Counted from the first letter of the stretch, positions 30,842 to 40,154 are shown. The stretch is 64,000 bases of DNA from an uncultured Oscillospiraceae bacterium (GCA_900546265.1 URCA01000005.1:1-64000); one strand, 5' to 3'. Notes: generated by a model not told the origin, from the letters alone. A program made the numbers and translations.

Positions 30842-31717
30842 TTACAGCGTCTTAACCAACTCTTTCAGATAAGCGCGGAAGCCTTCGCCCACTTCAGGGT
30901 GCTGCAGAGCCACCTCGCAGGTAGCCTCCAGGATCCCCAGCTTGTTGCCCATGTCGTACCGCTTTCCGGTGAAATCCACGCCGGTCATGCCGTCGCGGCG
31001 GGTCAGCGTGAGCATGGCGTCCGTCAGCTGGATTTCCCCGCCGGCTCCCGGCGGCGTGTTGTCCAGTATCGAGAAGATTTCCGGCGGCAGCACACAGCGT
31101 CCGAGTATGGAGTACAAGGACAGCACCTTATCCGGCGACGGCTTCTCGATCATATCGGTGACGTGAAACAGATTTCCGTCAATATGGGATACCTTCAGTG
31201 AGCTGTATTTCAGAATTTGTTCGGGCGTCACCTGCTTAATGCCCACCACCCCCTTGCCATAGGCTTCATAAGCGCGGCACAGCTGGCCGCAGGCCGGATC
31301 CTCTCCGATAATCACATCGTCGCCGTACAGCACTGCAAACGGCTCGTTGCCGATAAAGGAGCGCGCGCAGTTGACCGCGTGCCCCAGCCCTCTGGTTTCC
31401 TTCTGTCGAACAAAATAGATATTGGCCATGTGAGCGATGGAACGCACTTCGTTGAGCACCTCTGTGCGGCCGGAGGCTTCCAGCCGCTCCTCCAATTCCA
31501 CGGCGTGATCAAAATGATCCTCGATGATGCCTTTTCCCCGGTTGGTGATAATCAAAATGTCCTCAATGCCGGATTTGACCGCTTCCTCCACGATGTACTG
31601 GATGGCGGGCTTGTCCACGATCGGCAGCATTTCCTTGGGCATCGCCTTGGAAATGGGCAGCACACGCGTCCCTAATCCAGCCGCCGGAATCACAGCTTTC
31701 CGCACTTTTTGAGCCAT
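30842..31717 (-). CDS. galU: UTP-glucose-1-phosphate uridylyltransferase
   Basis: GalU makes UDP-glucose from UTP and glucose-1-phosphate for polysaccharide and glycolipid synthesis. The 291-residue enzyme starts with IPAAGLGTRVLPISKAMPKE (nucleotide-binding loop), then VDKPAIQYIVEEA, YGDDVI and the conserved EKP block (MIEKPSPDK). ATG 31717 has GGAGG 8 nt upstream; the frame is open much further 5' into the next gene, but that part is spurious. It follows the zinc-ribbon membrane gene by 32 nt and is probably in its operon. Confidence 0.94.
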   Translation of the reverse strand: MAQKVRKAVIPAAGLGTRVLPISKAMPKEMLPIVDKPAIQYIVEEAVKSGIEDILIITNRGKGIIEDHFDHAVELEERLEASGRTEVLNEVRSIAHMANIYFVRQKETRGLGHAVNCARSFIGNEPFAVLYGDDVIIGEDPACGQLCRAYEAYGKGVVGIKQVTPEQILKYSSLKVSHIDGNLFHVTDMIEKPSPDKVLSLYSILGRCVLPPEIFSILDNTPPGAGGEIQLTDAMLTLTRRDGMTGVDFTGKRYDMGNKLGILEATCEVALQHPEVGEGFRAYLKELVKTL

Positions 31718-31749
31718 TAGGCAGTCCTCCTCGATTTTTAACGTCTTAT

Positions 31750-32700
31750 TCAGCCGCAGAACACAATCAGCAGCACTAGATACAGCAGCAAAACGGCCGC
31801 GATCCCCGCCGCCGCGACAGCCACCTGCACGGGTGCCGTCCCGCCCTTTTTGGAAAGGGCATACCGGTAATGCAGCGGATTCGTCTCGACGCCCCGCACC
31901 TTGTTCATCAGCCGCAGGGTATGCTTGTGATACCAATGATTCCCCATAGAAGCCATCATTGCCCGCAGAACAAAGCCTCCGGTCGTCGCAACGTTGGCTG
32001 CAATCATCAGCCAGGCGGGAAGCACCGTTTCTGGAAGTAATCCGATCGATAAATCCCGCAATAGCGTAGGATCACTAAGCAGATAAGCCACTATTCGAGC
32101 CATTATACACGCAAAGGGGAGAAAAAGCAAGACCGATATGCCCAGAAGGATCCAAAACAACCGGTACATTTTTCGATACAGCGCCCAAAACACCGGGAAA
32201 ATAGCCGCCGACCAGTTCCAGGACATTTTGCTCTTCTGCAGACGCATAAAATGAAACCGGGACAGATAGTATCCCGAATTTGCCCCAAGGAAAGTGGCGA
32301 TGTCCATCACCGGATATCCGTCCATTGTGCTGTCCGGCGCGATCCCGATATACGGACTGAACTGGGAATAAAAAACTCCCTCGTCCACCGGCGGCTGCTG
32401 TTCGCTTGGGGAAGGGGGGAAGACCTCCTCCAGCGCATGCCCGCACTTGTGGCAAACCGTTTCTGTGTCATTGTTGACGGTGCCGCAGTTGCCGCAGATG
32501 ACCGTCCCGTCCCCATCCTTATCCGGCTGCGGTTTCCATTGCCGGGGCCCGCCGTGATCCGCCGCGTAAGCGCACTGTCCATTTTTTAAAAAGCACCGGC
32601 GATGGTGCGGCGCACCGCACTGGGGGCATACAGCAATATCCTCATCGGCGTTTAACGGCTTATGACATATCGGACAGGTATAGTGGGTATAATCCAGCAT
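31750..32700 (-). CDS. RING-like zinc-ribbon membrane protein (DUF2628-like), copy 1
   Basis: A 316-residue protein with two cysteine modules: an N-terminal prokaryotic RING-like finger (CPIC ... CPQCGAPHHRRC) and a zinc ribbon (CGNCGTVNNDTETVCHKCG), then a proline-rich spacer and about four membrane segments with the DUF2628-type block SWNWSAAIFPVFWALYRKMY. It is a tandem paralogue of the upstream gene. ATG 32700 is used; a GTG two codons earlier is possible. Role unknown; zinc ribbons of this kind are often interaction domains. Confidence 0.8.
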   Translation of the reverse strand: MLDYTHYTCPICHKPLNADEDIAVCPQCGAPHHRRCFLKNGQCAYAADHGGPRQWKPQPDKDGDGTVICGNCGTVNNDTETVCHKCGHALEEVFPPSPSEQQPPVDEGVFYSQFSPYIGIAPDSTMDGYPVMDIATFLGANSGYYLSRFHFMRLQKSKMSWNWSAAIFPVFWALYRKMYRLFWILLGISVLLFLPFACIMARIVAYLLSDPTLLRDLSIGLLPETVLPAWLMIAANVATTGGFVLRAMMASMGNHWYHKHTLRLMNKVRGVETNPLHYRYALSKKGGTAPVQVAVAAAGIAAVLLLYLVLLIVFCG

Positions 32701-32730
32701 AAGCACCGTCCATTCCGCCGTAAAGGCTCT

Positions 32731-33768
32731 TTATCGGAATACCGTGGCGATCAATGTGGAAATCAGCAGCGAGGAGAAATACAAAATGGCATACGCCGAG
32801 GCCCCCAGCAGGAAGGAGGTGCCGCCCGCGGCGGTCAGCTCAGCGGGAAACATATCCGGCTTTTTAGTGCGCAGCCGCTTAACCCGGGAAACACAGGTGC
32901 GCATATACCAATAATTGCCCGACAGCCCGAAAAACAGTCGAATCAGCAAATCGGCCAGCCCCATCAACGCCATAATCCACATAACGATGGCCAGATCGCC
33001 GTTCATGAACTTTTCCATCAGGATTCGATATTCGTCCACGATGGTGGAGCCTTCGCCCAGCAGTGGGCTGAGCACAGGGGCGATCTGTACGTTGAGAATG
33101 TAGGCGCTGACAGCCGTGCGCACTACATTCAGAACCATCAGCACAACACCCATCCAGTAGTTTTTGCGGTAGAGCAGCCAATAGGGCGTCAGCAGAAAGG
33201 CCGGCCAATTCCAGCTGCATTTCGAGCCGCCCTTGGACATTTTATAAAACCGGGGTACATAGTAGGCTGAGTTCATGCCCGTAACGCTGGCCATGTCCTC
33301 CGCCGAAACCCCCTCGATGGTCTCCTCTTTAGGAACGCCTCCGCAGGGATCGATAGTCGGCATCCGAAAAGGCGTGTACTCCCCGTATGCGCCTCCGGGA
33401 TAGGGAGGAGGCGTATAGCTGGCCTGCGGCGGTCCCTGGGGCGGCGGGGGAGGTACGCTGCTCCAGTCGCTTGCCGGCAAATCCTTGCCGCAGCGGGAAC
33501 AGAATTCTGCAAACTCCGGATTCTTCTCTCCACAGTGCGGACAGAGCTTCCCATCAGCCGCCGGTTCGACCGGATTCGCACCATCGCCGGCCTGCGGCCG
33601 GACCCATTGCCGATCGGTACCGTGATCCGCTACGAAATGGCAGTGTCCCTCTTTTTTCCAGCAATCCCGATGGTGAGGCGCTCCGCATTCCGGACAGGCG
33701 ACGATATCGTCGGACTCTTTGAACTTTTCACCACAAACAGGGCAGGTATACCCCTCATAAAAAAACAT
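32731..33768 (-). CDS. RING-like zinc-ribbon membrane protein (DUF2628-like), copy 2
   Basis: A 345-residue paralogue of the downstream gene with the same order: RING-like finger (CPVC ... CPECGAPHHRDC), zinc ribbon (CPHCGEKNPEFAEFCSRCG), a Pro/Tyr-rich linker (PPPPPQGPPQASYTPPPYPG), and membrane segments containing SWNWPAFLLTPYWLLYRKNY. ATG 33768 has AGGAGG 8 nt upstream. It heads the three-gene unit ending in galU, with a clear promoter at 33857-33885. The two copies have diverged strongly outside the cysteine and tryptophan motifs. Confidence 0.8.
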   Translation of the reverse strand: MFFYEGYTCPVCGEKFKESDDIVACPECGAPHHRDCWKKEGHCHFVADHGTDRQWVRPQAGDGANPVEPAADGKLCPHCGEKNPEFAEFCSRCGKDLPASDWSSVPPPPPQGPPQASYTPPPYPGGAYGEYTPFRMPTIDPCGGVPKEETIEGVSAEDMASVTGMNSAYYVPRFYKMSKGGSKCSWNWPAFLLTPYWLLYRKNYWMGVVLMVLNVVRTAVSAYILNVQIAPVLSPLLGEGSTIVDEYRILMEKFMNGDLAIVMWIMALMGLADLLIRLFFGLSGNYWYMRTCVSRVKRLRTKKPDMFPAELTAAGGTSFLLGASAYAILYFSSLLISTLIATVFR

Positions 33769-33856
33769 AAACGGCCTCCTGTATGAATGCCGTCTGTTCG
33801 ATGGTGAACAGCGACGTAACCATACTTTTTCAGGGATCGTACGATTCCTTTTGATT

Positions 33857-33885
33857 ATTGTACCTTCTTTTCCTGACATCCGCAA
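33857..33885 (-). promoter_or_regulatory. Promoter of the zinc-ribbon/galU operon
   Basis: On the minus strand TTGCGG (33885-33880), 17-nt spacer and TACAAT (33862-33857), about 90 nt before the start codon. Confidence 0.65.
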
Positions 33886-33991
33886 CTAAATTGCTTACTA
33901 TTTATAAAATGTTAACGAATCCGCCTTTTCTCCGTAAAAATGTCCGTGGAAATACACGAAAAAGTTCCGAAAAGAAAATGATGGGGATTTG

Positions 33992-34061
33992 TTGATATTT
34001 TCCAGCCATCTCAGTATAATAATAAGGTTAGCGGGTTTTCTTTGCTTGATGGGAAAACCCG
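33992..34061 (+). promoter_or_regulatory. murD promoter and 5'-end hairpin
   Basis: TTGATA (33992-33997), 17-nt spacer, TATAAT (34015-34020). The transcript then begins with a perfect 9-bp hairpin (cgggttttc 34032-34040 with gaaaacccg 34053-34061) just before the GAAGGAG ribosome site. The rest of the 311-base gap to the zinc-ribbon gene holds only that gene's promoter. Confidence 0.75.
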
Positions 34062-34079
34062 AAGTGAAGGAGTGGGACT

Positions 34080-35462
34080 ATGACGAAGGCAGAAGCCTTT
34101 TTTGAGGGAATGCGCGGCAAGCGGGTGTCCATCTGCGGGATCGGCGCCAACAACACGCCGGTTATCCATCAGTTTCTGGAAGCCGGCGCACATGTAACGG
34201 CCTGCGACCGCCGCAGCCGGGAACAACTGGGCGCAGCCGTCGAACCGCTGGAGCAGGCCGGCGCTCGTCTGCTGCTGGGAGATGGGTACCTCGACCAGCT
34301 GACGGACGCCGACCTGATTTTGCGTACGCCGGGGATGAAGCCCTACCTGCCTGCCTTCGAAAAGGCCAGAGAGGCCGGCATTCCCGTCACCTCGGAGATG
34401 GAACTGTTTTTCGAGCTTTGCCCCGCGCCGATTTATGCGGTAACGGGATCGGACGGCAAGACCACGACCACCACCATCATCGCCGGCCTGCTGTCCGCCG
34501 CCGGCAGAACCGTGTATCTCGGCGGCAATATCGGCCGCGCCCTGCTTCCCTGCGTCCGGGACATCCGCCCCGAGGACGCCGCCGTCGTGGAGCTGTCCAG
34601 TTTCCAGCTCACCCGAATGAAACAGCGGCCCCGCGTGGCGGTGGTTACAAACGTGGCCCCGAATCACCTGGACTGGCATACCGATATGCAGGAATACATC
34701 GACGCTAAAAAGAACCTCGTTCGGTACCAAGCCCCGTCCGACCGAGCGGTTTTGAACGCGGACAACGCCGTCACCGCCACCTTTGCCGCTGACACGCAGG
34801 CACAGGTCTCCTGGTTTTCCCGCCGTCATCCGGTGGAGAGCGGCGCTTGGCAGGCGGAAGACGGCACCTTATATGTCCGCGAAGAGGGCCAGGATACGCC
34901 CGTTCTGTCCGTTCTGGATATCCGCATCCCGGGCGTCCATAACGTGGAGAATTATCTGGCCGCCATTTCCGCGGTCTGGGGCGAAGTGCCGGTCGACGTG
35001 ATAAAGGCCTACGCCCGGGATTTCGGCGGCGTCGCCCACCGCTGCGAGCTGGTGCGCGAGCGCGCCGGTGTCCGGTGGTATAATGATTCCATCGGCTCCA
35101 GCCCCTCACGGACCATCGCGGGGCTGAACGCCTTTGAAAAGCCGGTTATCCTGATTGCTGGCGGCTACGATAAGCATATTCCGTACGCCCCCCTCGGCCC
35201 CGTCGCCGCCAAAACCGTAAAAGCCGCCATTCTCATGGGCGCGACGGCCGACGCCATAGAAGCCGCCATCCGCGCCCACGCGGATTTACCGATTTACCGC
35301 GTATATAACATGGAGGAGGCTGTCCAAAAAGCTGCCGCGATAGCCGGACAAGGCGACATCGTCTTTATGTCACCAGCCAGCGCCAGCTTCGACATGTATC
35401 CAAATTTTGAAGTGCGGGGCAACCATTTCAAAGACTTGGTTCAAGCCCTGCCCGCTGTTTGA
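34080..35462 (+). CDS. murD: UDP-N-acetylmuramoyl-L-alanine:D-glutamate ligase
   Basis: MurD adds D-glutamate to the peptidoglycan precursor in the cytosol. The 460-residue Mur ligase has an N-terminal Rossmann domain (SICGIGANNTPVI), the ATP loop TGSDGKTTTT, the VVELSSFQL and NVAPNHLDWH metal/substrate motifs, and the C-terminal domain start GVAHRCELV with YNDSIGSSP. All the Mur-ligase invariant residues I can check are present. It is not in a dcw cluster; here it leads murD-M42-M42-GNAT, with a 15-nt gap to the next gene. Confidence 0.95.
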   Translation: MTKAEAFFEGMRGKRVSICGIGANNTPVIHQFLEAGAHVTACDRRSREQLGAAVEPLEQAGARLLLGDGYLDQLTDADLILRTPGMKPYLPAFEKAREAGIPVTSEMELFFELCPAPIYAVTGSDGKTTTTTIIAGLLSAAGRTVYLGGNIGRALLPCVRDIRPEDAAVVELSSFQLTRMKQRPRVAVVTNVAPNHLDWHTDMQEYIDAKKNLVRYQAPSDRAVLNADNAVTATFAADTQAQVSWFSRRHPVESGAWQAEDGTLYVREEGQDTPVLSVLDIRIPGVHNVENYLAAISAVWGEVPVDVIKAYARDFGGVAHRCELVRERAGVRWYNDSIGSSPSRTIAGLNAFEKPVILIAGGYDKHIPYAPLGPVAAKTVKAAILMGATADAIEAAIRAHADLPIYRVYNMEEAVQKAAAIAGQGDIVFMSPASASFDMYPNFEVRGNHFKDLVQALPAV

Positions 35463-35477
35463 AAAGAAGGGGATCGC

Positions 35478-36512
35478 ATGGATACCATCACACAGGAACA
35501 AAAAACACTCGAAGACCTCTGCCGTGCCGCCGGCGCCGGCGGCCTTCCGGAAGCTGCCAAAACTGCCGCAAAACTGCTGGAACCTTACATGGACGAGGTA
35601 ACGCTGAGCCCCATCGGGAATGTCGTCGGTTGGCGCCGCTGCGGGAAAAATAACGCACCGGTGGTGCTTCTGGAGGCGCACATTGACGAAATCGGCTTCA
35701 TTGTCACCGGCGTAGACGACGCCGGATTTGTCCGCGTTTCTCCTTGCGGCGGCGTGGACGCCCGCGCCCTGGCCGCGGCCGAGGTCGTTCTGTGGGCGGA
35801 CAAGCCCTATCCCGGCGTTTTCTGCTCCACGCCGCCCCATTTGAGCGGCGGCGACGCCCCTCTGGCGGATATTCCCGACATGGGGATCGACGTGGGACTG
35901 GATGCCAGGAAAGCCAAAAAGCACATCCTACTGGGAACCCGCGTCACCTTCCGGCCTCACTTCGAGCCGCTGCTGGGAGATCGCGTCTGCGCCAAAGCGC
36001 TGGATGACAGGGCTGGTGTGGCGGCCATCCTGCACGCCCTACGGCTTCTAGACGGTGTCGCGCTCTCCTGCGATGTGGCGGTCGTCTTCGCCGCGCAGGA
36101 GGAGCTGGGCTGCCGCGGATCCGCCGTCGCCGCCTTTGCGGTCAATCCCACCTGCGCCATTGCCACCGATGTCAGCTTCGCCCTGACGCCCGACGCCCCC
36201 GCCGCCAAATGCGGTGAACTGGGCAAAGGCCCCATGCTGGGCTGGTCGCCCACCCTGGACGTCGCACTGACCCGGCAGCTGGAAACCCTGGCCGAACAGG
36301 CGGGAATCCCGTTGCAGCACGAGGTCATGGGCGGCGATACTGGCACCGACGCCGATTCCATCAGCGATGCCCGCACCGGCGTGCCGACCGCGCTTCTCTC
36401 CATTCCTCTTCGGTATATGCATACCCCCGCCGAGGTCGTCGACCTTAAGGATGTACGGGCGGTAGGCGCGCTGATGGCTGCGTTTGTTCAGAAGGGAGTG
36501 ACGGCTCTGTGA
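35478..36512 (+). CDS. M42-family metallopeptidase, copy 1
   Basis: A 344-residue co-catalytic aminopeptidase. The metal ligands are visible: H68 and D70 (EAHIDEIGF), D176/D177 (ALDDRAG), E208/E209 (AQEELG), D231, and H315 (RYMHTP). These enzymes trim N-terminal residues from peptides in large cytosolic tetrahedral shells, and some act as glutamyl aminopeptidases or cellulases in older annotation. It overlaps the second copy by 4 nt. Confidence 0.92.
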   Translation: MDTITQEQKTLEDLCRAAGAGGLPEAAKTAAKLLEPYMDEVTLSPIGNVVGWRRCGKNNAPVVLLEAHIDEIGFIVTGVDDAGFVRVSPCGGVDARALAAAEVVLWADKPYPGVFCSTPPHLSGGDAPLADIPDMGIDVGLDARKAKKHILLGTRVTFRPHFEPLLGDRVCAKALDDRAGVAAILHALRLLDGVALSCDVAVVFAAQEELGCRGSAVAAFAVNPTCAIATDVSFALTPDAPAAKCGELGKGPMLGWSPTLDVALTRQLETLAEQAGIPLQHEVMGGDTGTDADSISDARTGVPTALLSIPLRYMHTPAEVVDLKDVRAVGALMAAFVQKGVTAL

Positions 36513-37528
36513 TGACCCATTTAAAAAAGCTGTGTTCTCTGGAAGGCGTTTCAGGCCGAGAGCACCCCGTTCGGGAGTATATTCTCCGCGTCCTGCAGCA
36601 GAGCCCGGCGGATATGTCGGTTCGCGTGGATCCGATGGGCAACGTGCTGGCCTATGTAAAAGGCCGCGAACGGGCGAAGCATACGCTCCTCTTCGCCGCG
36701 CACATGGATGAGGTCGGCTTTATGATCACCGGCGTCACGCCGGAGGGCTATCTGCGTTTTACAACGGTCGGCGGGATCGATCCCAAGGTGGTATACGGCC
36801 GCTCGGTTCGGGTTGGCGGTATTTCCGGCGTGATCGGTGGTAAAGCTACTCACCTTTGCAGTGCAGACGAGAAAAAACAGGTTCCCAAGCCGTCGGAGCT
36901 TCTCATCGATATCGGCGCCGCCTCAAAGGAGGAGGCTGAGGCTCTGGTACGCCCTGGAGACACGGCGGTGTTTGCTGGCGAATTTTCCCGTTTGGAGGGC
37001 GGCCTGGTGAAAAGCCGGGCCATCGACGACCGGGCAGGCTGTGCGCTGCTGCTCGACCTGGCGGAACAGACGCCGGATTACGACATGGTTCTGGCCTTTA
37101 CCGTTCAGGAGGAGGTCGGACTGCGAGGCGCGAAAGCCGCCGCTTTCGGCGTGCAGCCGGATATCGCGGTTGTCGTGGACGCCACCACCGCGGCGGACAC
37201 GATCGGCGTCGCCGCTGACAAGCAGGTCTGCCGGGTAGGGGAGGGCGCTGTTATCAGCTTTATGGATAAGCGCACCCTCTACGACGCGGATCTGTATGCC
37301 CGGATTCTGGAGATTGCCAAAAAGAAGAATATCCGCGCCCAGAGCAAGACCATGGTGGCCGGCGGAAACGATGCCGGCGCCATTCAGCTGGCCGGCCGCG
37401 GCGCGCGGGTTGCCGCCGTTTCGCTTCCCTGCCGGTACCTGCATTCCCCCGCTTGCGTCGTGGCCAAGCGGGATATGGAACAGACCCTGGCCCTTTTGCA
37501 GGAGCTGGCCAGGCAACTGGTGGTATGA
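36509..37528 (+). CDS. M42-family metallopeptidase, copy 2
   Basis: A 339-residue paralogue of the preceding protein with the same metal ligands: H65 and D67 in AAHMDEVGF, the Asp pair in IDDRAG, the Glu pair in VQEEVG, Asp in VVDATT and His in CRYLHSP. A GTG at 36509 overlaps the upstream stop (GTGA), with AAGGGAG about 10 nt ahead; ATG 36512 is the alternative. Two diverged copies side by side suggest mixed-subunit particles or complementary residue specificity. Confidence 0.92.
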   Translation: MMTHLKKLCSLEGVSGREHPVREYILRVLQQSPADMSVRVDPMGNVLAYVKGRERAKHTLLFAAHMDEVGFMITGVTPEGYLRFTTVGGIDPKVVYGRSVRVGGISGVIGGKATHLCSADEKKQVPKPSELLIDIGAASKEEAEALVRPGDTAVFAGEFSRLEGGLVKSRAIDDRAGCALLLDLAEQTPDYDMVLAFTVQEEVGLRGAKAAAFGVQPDIAVVVDATTAADTIGVAADKQVCRVGEGAVISFMDKRTLYDADLYARILEIAKKKNIRAQSKTMVAGGNDAGAIQLAGRGARVAAVSLPCRYLHSPACVVAKRDMEQTLALLQELARQLVV

Positions 37529-38262
37529 TCCGCCGCTGGACAGGCCCCGGCCTTCCCCTTCCCGAAACCGAGGCGGGCATCCGCATCGCAGGGCTGCTGG
37601 AGGCCTATGGCCCGGACTGCCCCTTCGTCCGTTTCTGGCAGGCGGACGAAGGCGGCCTTGTCGCGCTGCTTGACGGTATGGCGGTGGCGGAACATTCCAT
37701 GCAGATGGATAGGGAAGAGCTGTACCTGTTTTTATCTATGCAGCCGGAAATCCGGAGCGTGCGTACCGACGCAGCCTTTGCCGTCATTCTCGCACAGCGG
37801 TGGGGAACCACGGCGAAAACCGGCTCGGTCATGCGGCTGGAACGGGATTTGCCGCCGGATGACCGGGTACAGCCTCCCGCGTCTCCCCGTTCCGTTTATC
37901 CCCTGCTGGCCCAGTGCTTTGAGGATGGCCTGTCCGCCTTTGACAGCTGGTATGTCGACGTCTCCCATCGGCTGCGGCATGGCTGCTGCCACATGGTTGT
38001 ACTAAGCGATGCGCAGGGGCCCGCGGCCACCGCCATGACGGTGGCCGAATGCCACGGCGCCGCTCTTCTGGGTGCGGTGGCCACCCGTCCCGACTGCCGC
38101 GGCCGCGGCTACGCGTCGGCCTGTGTCTCCACACTGGCTCACACCATGCTGGCCAAGGGAAAAGTGGTTTGGATTTGCCCTAAAAATCCGGCGGCACAGC
38201 GTTTGTACGAGCGCCTGCATTTTACCGTCTGCGGCGATTGGGGCGTTGTTTCTAAGGAATAA
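37525..38262 (+). CDS. GNAT-family N-acetyltransferase
   Basis: A 245-residue protein with an N-terminal region of unclear fold and a C-terminal GNAT domain: the acetyl-CoA motif A is GAVATRPDCRGRGYASACVS and motif B is NPAAQRLYERLHF. ATG 37525 overlaps the stop of the M42 copy 2 gene (ATGA); a longer open frame inside that gene has no ribosome site. Substrate unknown; translational coupling to the peptidases hints at amino-acid or peptide acylation. Confidence 0.85.
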   Translation: MIRRWTGPGLPLPETEAGIRIAGLLEAYGPDCPFVRFWQADEGGLVALLDGMAVAEHSMQMDREELYLFLSMQPEIRSVRTDAAFAVILAQRWGTTAKTGSVMRLERDLPPDDRVQPPASPRSVYPLLAQCFEDGLSAFDSWYVDVSHRLRHGCCHMVVLSDAQGPAATAMTVAECHGAALLGAVATRPDCRGRGYASACVSTLAHTMLAKGKVVWICPKNPAAQRLYERLHFTVCGDWGVVSKE

Positions 38263-38285
38263 CTGTTTTGAAAGGTTGAACAACC

Positions 38286-39569
38286 GTGAGTGAGCAGCAC
38301 ACTTTTTTTCGGATTTCCCCCGCCCTGCAGGGCATTTGCGAGGAGGTGACCGCCTCTCTGCGCGAGGTTTTCTCCCAAATTGAGGAGACGACCGAATATA
38401 ATCAGCAGAAGGTGCTGGCCGCCTTCATCGACCACCGGGTCAGCGAAAGCCACTTTACCCCCACGACCGGTTATGGCTACGGCGATCGGGGCCGGGACAC
38501 GCTGGATCAGGTGTTTGCGCAGGTTATGGGTACTGAGGACGCGCTGGTGCGGCACAGCATCGTGTCTGGCACCCACGCCATTACCATCGCGCTGTTTGGC
38601 GTCCTGCGCCCTGGCGATGTCCTTTTAGCCGCCACCGGCGCTCCCTATGACACGCTCGAACAGGTCATCGGCATGCGGGAAGCCTCTCCCGGATCCCTGC
38701 GCGAATATGGCATCGGCTACCAAGAGGTGTCCCTGGCCGCCGACGGCTGGCCGGATATTCCGGCCATCACCCGAGCACTGCGGGAGAACGCGGCCGTCAA
38801 AGCCGTACATATCCAGCGCTCCCGTGGGTATAGCCTGCGCCCTTCTCTGCCTGTGTCGGTCATCGGCGACGTGATCGCCGCCGTGCGGGCGGTGCGTGAG
38901 GACGTCGTGGTGTTTGTGGATAACTGTTACGGAGAATTCGCCGAACGCCTGGAGCCCTCCGCTGTGGGTGCCGATTTGATGGCCGGATCCCTCATCAAGA
39001 ATCCTGGCGGCGGCATCGCGGAAAACGGCGGCTATATCTGCGGCCGGGCGGATTTGGTGGAACAATGCGCCTATCGGATGACCACGCCCGGCCTGGGGCG
39101 GGAAGTGGGCGCCTCCCTCGGACACAATCGCACACTGTATATGGGCCTGTTCCAGGCACCCCACGTAGTGGGGGAGGCCATGAAAACCGCCGTCTTCGCC
39201 TCGGCACTGTTCCGCCGTCTGGGCTACGCCGTCACTCCCGAACCGGAGGAATACCGGGCGGATATCATCCAGGCCGTGCAGCTAAAAACCCCGGAGGCGC
39301 TGGTCGCTTTCTGCCAGGGAATGCAGCAGGGGGCGCCGGTGGATGCCTTTGTGGTGCCGGAGCCTTGGGATATGCCCGGCTACGAGAACCCCGTCATTAT
39401 GGCCGCGGGCGCCTTTACTATGGGGGCTTCCATTGAGCTGTCGGCCGACGCGCCCATTCGCCCGCCGTACGCCGCCTATATGCAGGGTGGTCTCAATTTT
39501 CATTCCGGAAAAATCGGCGTCCTGCTCGCGGCGCAGTCCATGTTGGATAAAGGCGTTCTCACACTGTAA
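38286..39569 (+). CDS. Methionine gamma-lyase-family PLP protein (YnbB/'aluminium resistance')
   Basis: A 427-residue fold-type I PLP enzyme of the Met_gamma_lyase family that Bacillus calls YnbB. The pattern FTPTTGYGYGDRGRDTLDQV, the SGTHAITIALFGVLRPGD block, the PLP Asp region VVVFVDNCYGEF and the Schiff-base Lys in GSLIKNPGGG are all clear. The reaction is uncertain; older names ('aluminium resistance protein') are not biochemical. GTG at 38286 is used, with AAAGG upstream. It is the last gene of the murD run. Confidence 0.9.
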   Translation: MSEQHTFFRISPALQGICEEVTASLREVFSQIEETTEYNQQKVLAAFIDHRVSESHFTPTTGYGYGDRGRDTLDQVFAQVMGTEDALVRHSIVSGTHAITIALFGVLRPGDVLLAATGAPYDTLEQVIGMREASPGSLREYGIGYQEVSLAADGWPDIPAITRALRENAAVKAVHIQRSRGYSLRPSLPVSVIGDVIAAVRAVREDVVVFVDNCYGEFAERLEPSAVGADLMAGSLIKNPGGGIAENGGYICGRADLVEQCAYRMTTPGLGREVGASLGHNRTLYMGLFQAPHVVGEAMKTAVFASALFRRLGYAVTPEPEEYRADIIQAVQLKTPEALVAFCQGMQQGAPVDAFVVPEPWDMPGYENPVIMAAGAFTMGASIELSADAPIRPPYAAYMQGGLNFHSGKIGVLLAAQSMLDKGVLTL

Positions 39570-39600
39570 AAAAGCCGGCACGAAAGTGCCGGCTTTTTGC
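39569..39600. terminator. Terminator between YnbB-like and GNAT genes
   Basis: aaaaagccggcac (39569-39581) and gtgccggcttttt (39586-39598) form a perfect 13-bp stem with a GAAA tetraloop; it serves both convergent genes. Confidence 0.9.
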
Positions 39601-39603
39601 CGT

Positions 39604-40047
39604 TCAAATCAGTGGTTTAATCATTTGCCGGTAGGGGAGAGCCTCGTAGCCGAGCCGCGTATACAGCCGGATGGCCGCTTCGTTGTCCGGCTCCACCTCC
39701 AGGCGAAGCCGGGCGGCTGTCCCTTCGTACATTTCCTCGATAAAGCGGAAAAAGCGGCTTCCCAGCCCTGAGCCCCGGAACTCCTGACGAATATAGACCT
39801 CCTCCAGCCAAATCACCAGTCCGCCTGCCTCGGTGGAGAAGGTTTTGGCCAGCGTGCCATAGCCGGCGATTTGTCCGTCCTGTTCGAACAGATACGCCTC
39901 GGCGTATGGGCTGTCCTTGACCGCCTCTTCAAACGCACGGTGATAGTATTCCTCCGGTATCGGATGAAGAACGGCGGGGGAGTGGTAGAACTCTCTGAGC
40001 AGCTCAGTATATACGGCTTCGTCCGCAGCAGTGATTTTACGAAACAT
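39604..40047 (-). CDS. GNAT-family N-acetyltransferase
   Basis: A 147-residue single-domain acetyltransferase: VIWLEEVYIRQEFRGSGLGS is the beta4/P-loop that holds acetyl-CoA, and DNEAAIRLYTRLGYE the C-terminal motif B. The substrate cannot be told. AAGGAAGGG lies upstream of ATG 40047. Confidence 0.88.
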   Translation of the reverse strand: MFRKITAADEAVYTELLREFYHSPAVLHPIPEEYYHRAFEEAVKDSPYAEAYLFEQDGQIAGYGTLAKTFSTEAGGLVIWLEEVYIRQEFRGSGLGSRFFRFIEEMYEGTAARLRLEVEPDNEAAIRLYTRLGYEALPYRQMIKPLI

Positions 40048-40079
40048 GCAACCCTTCCTTTACTTTGCAATACCCTTCC

Positions 40080-40107
40080 AGTATACAGGAATCCGGACAC
40101 AATACAA
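40080..40107 (-). promoter_or_regulatory. Promoter of the minus-strand GNAT gene
   Basis: TTGTAT (40107-40102), 16-nt spacer, TATACT (40085-40080) on the minus strand. Confidence 0.55.
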
Positions 40108-40154
40108 GTCGGAATTTGTGAATAATTTCACGGCTGTTATTTTCCCGGAAAGTG

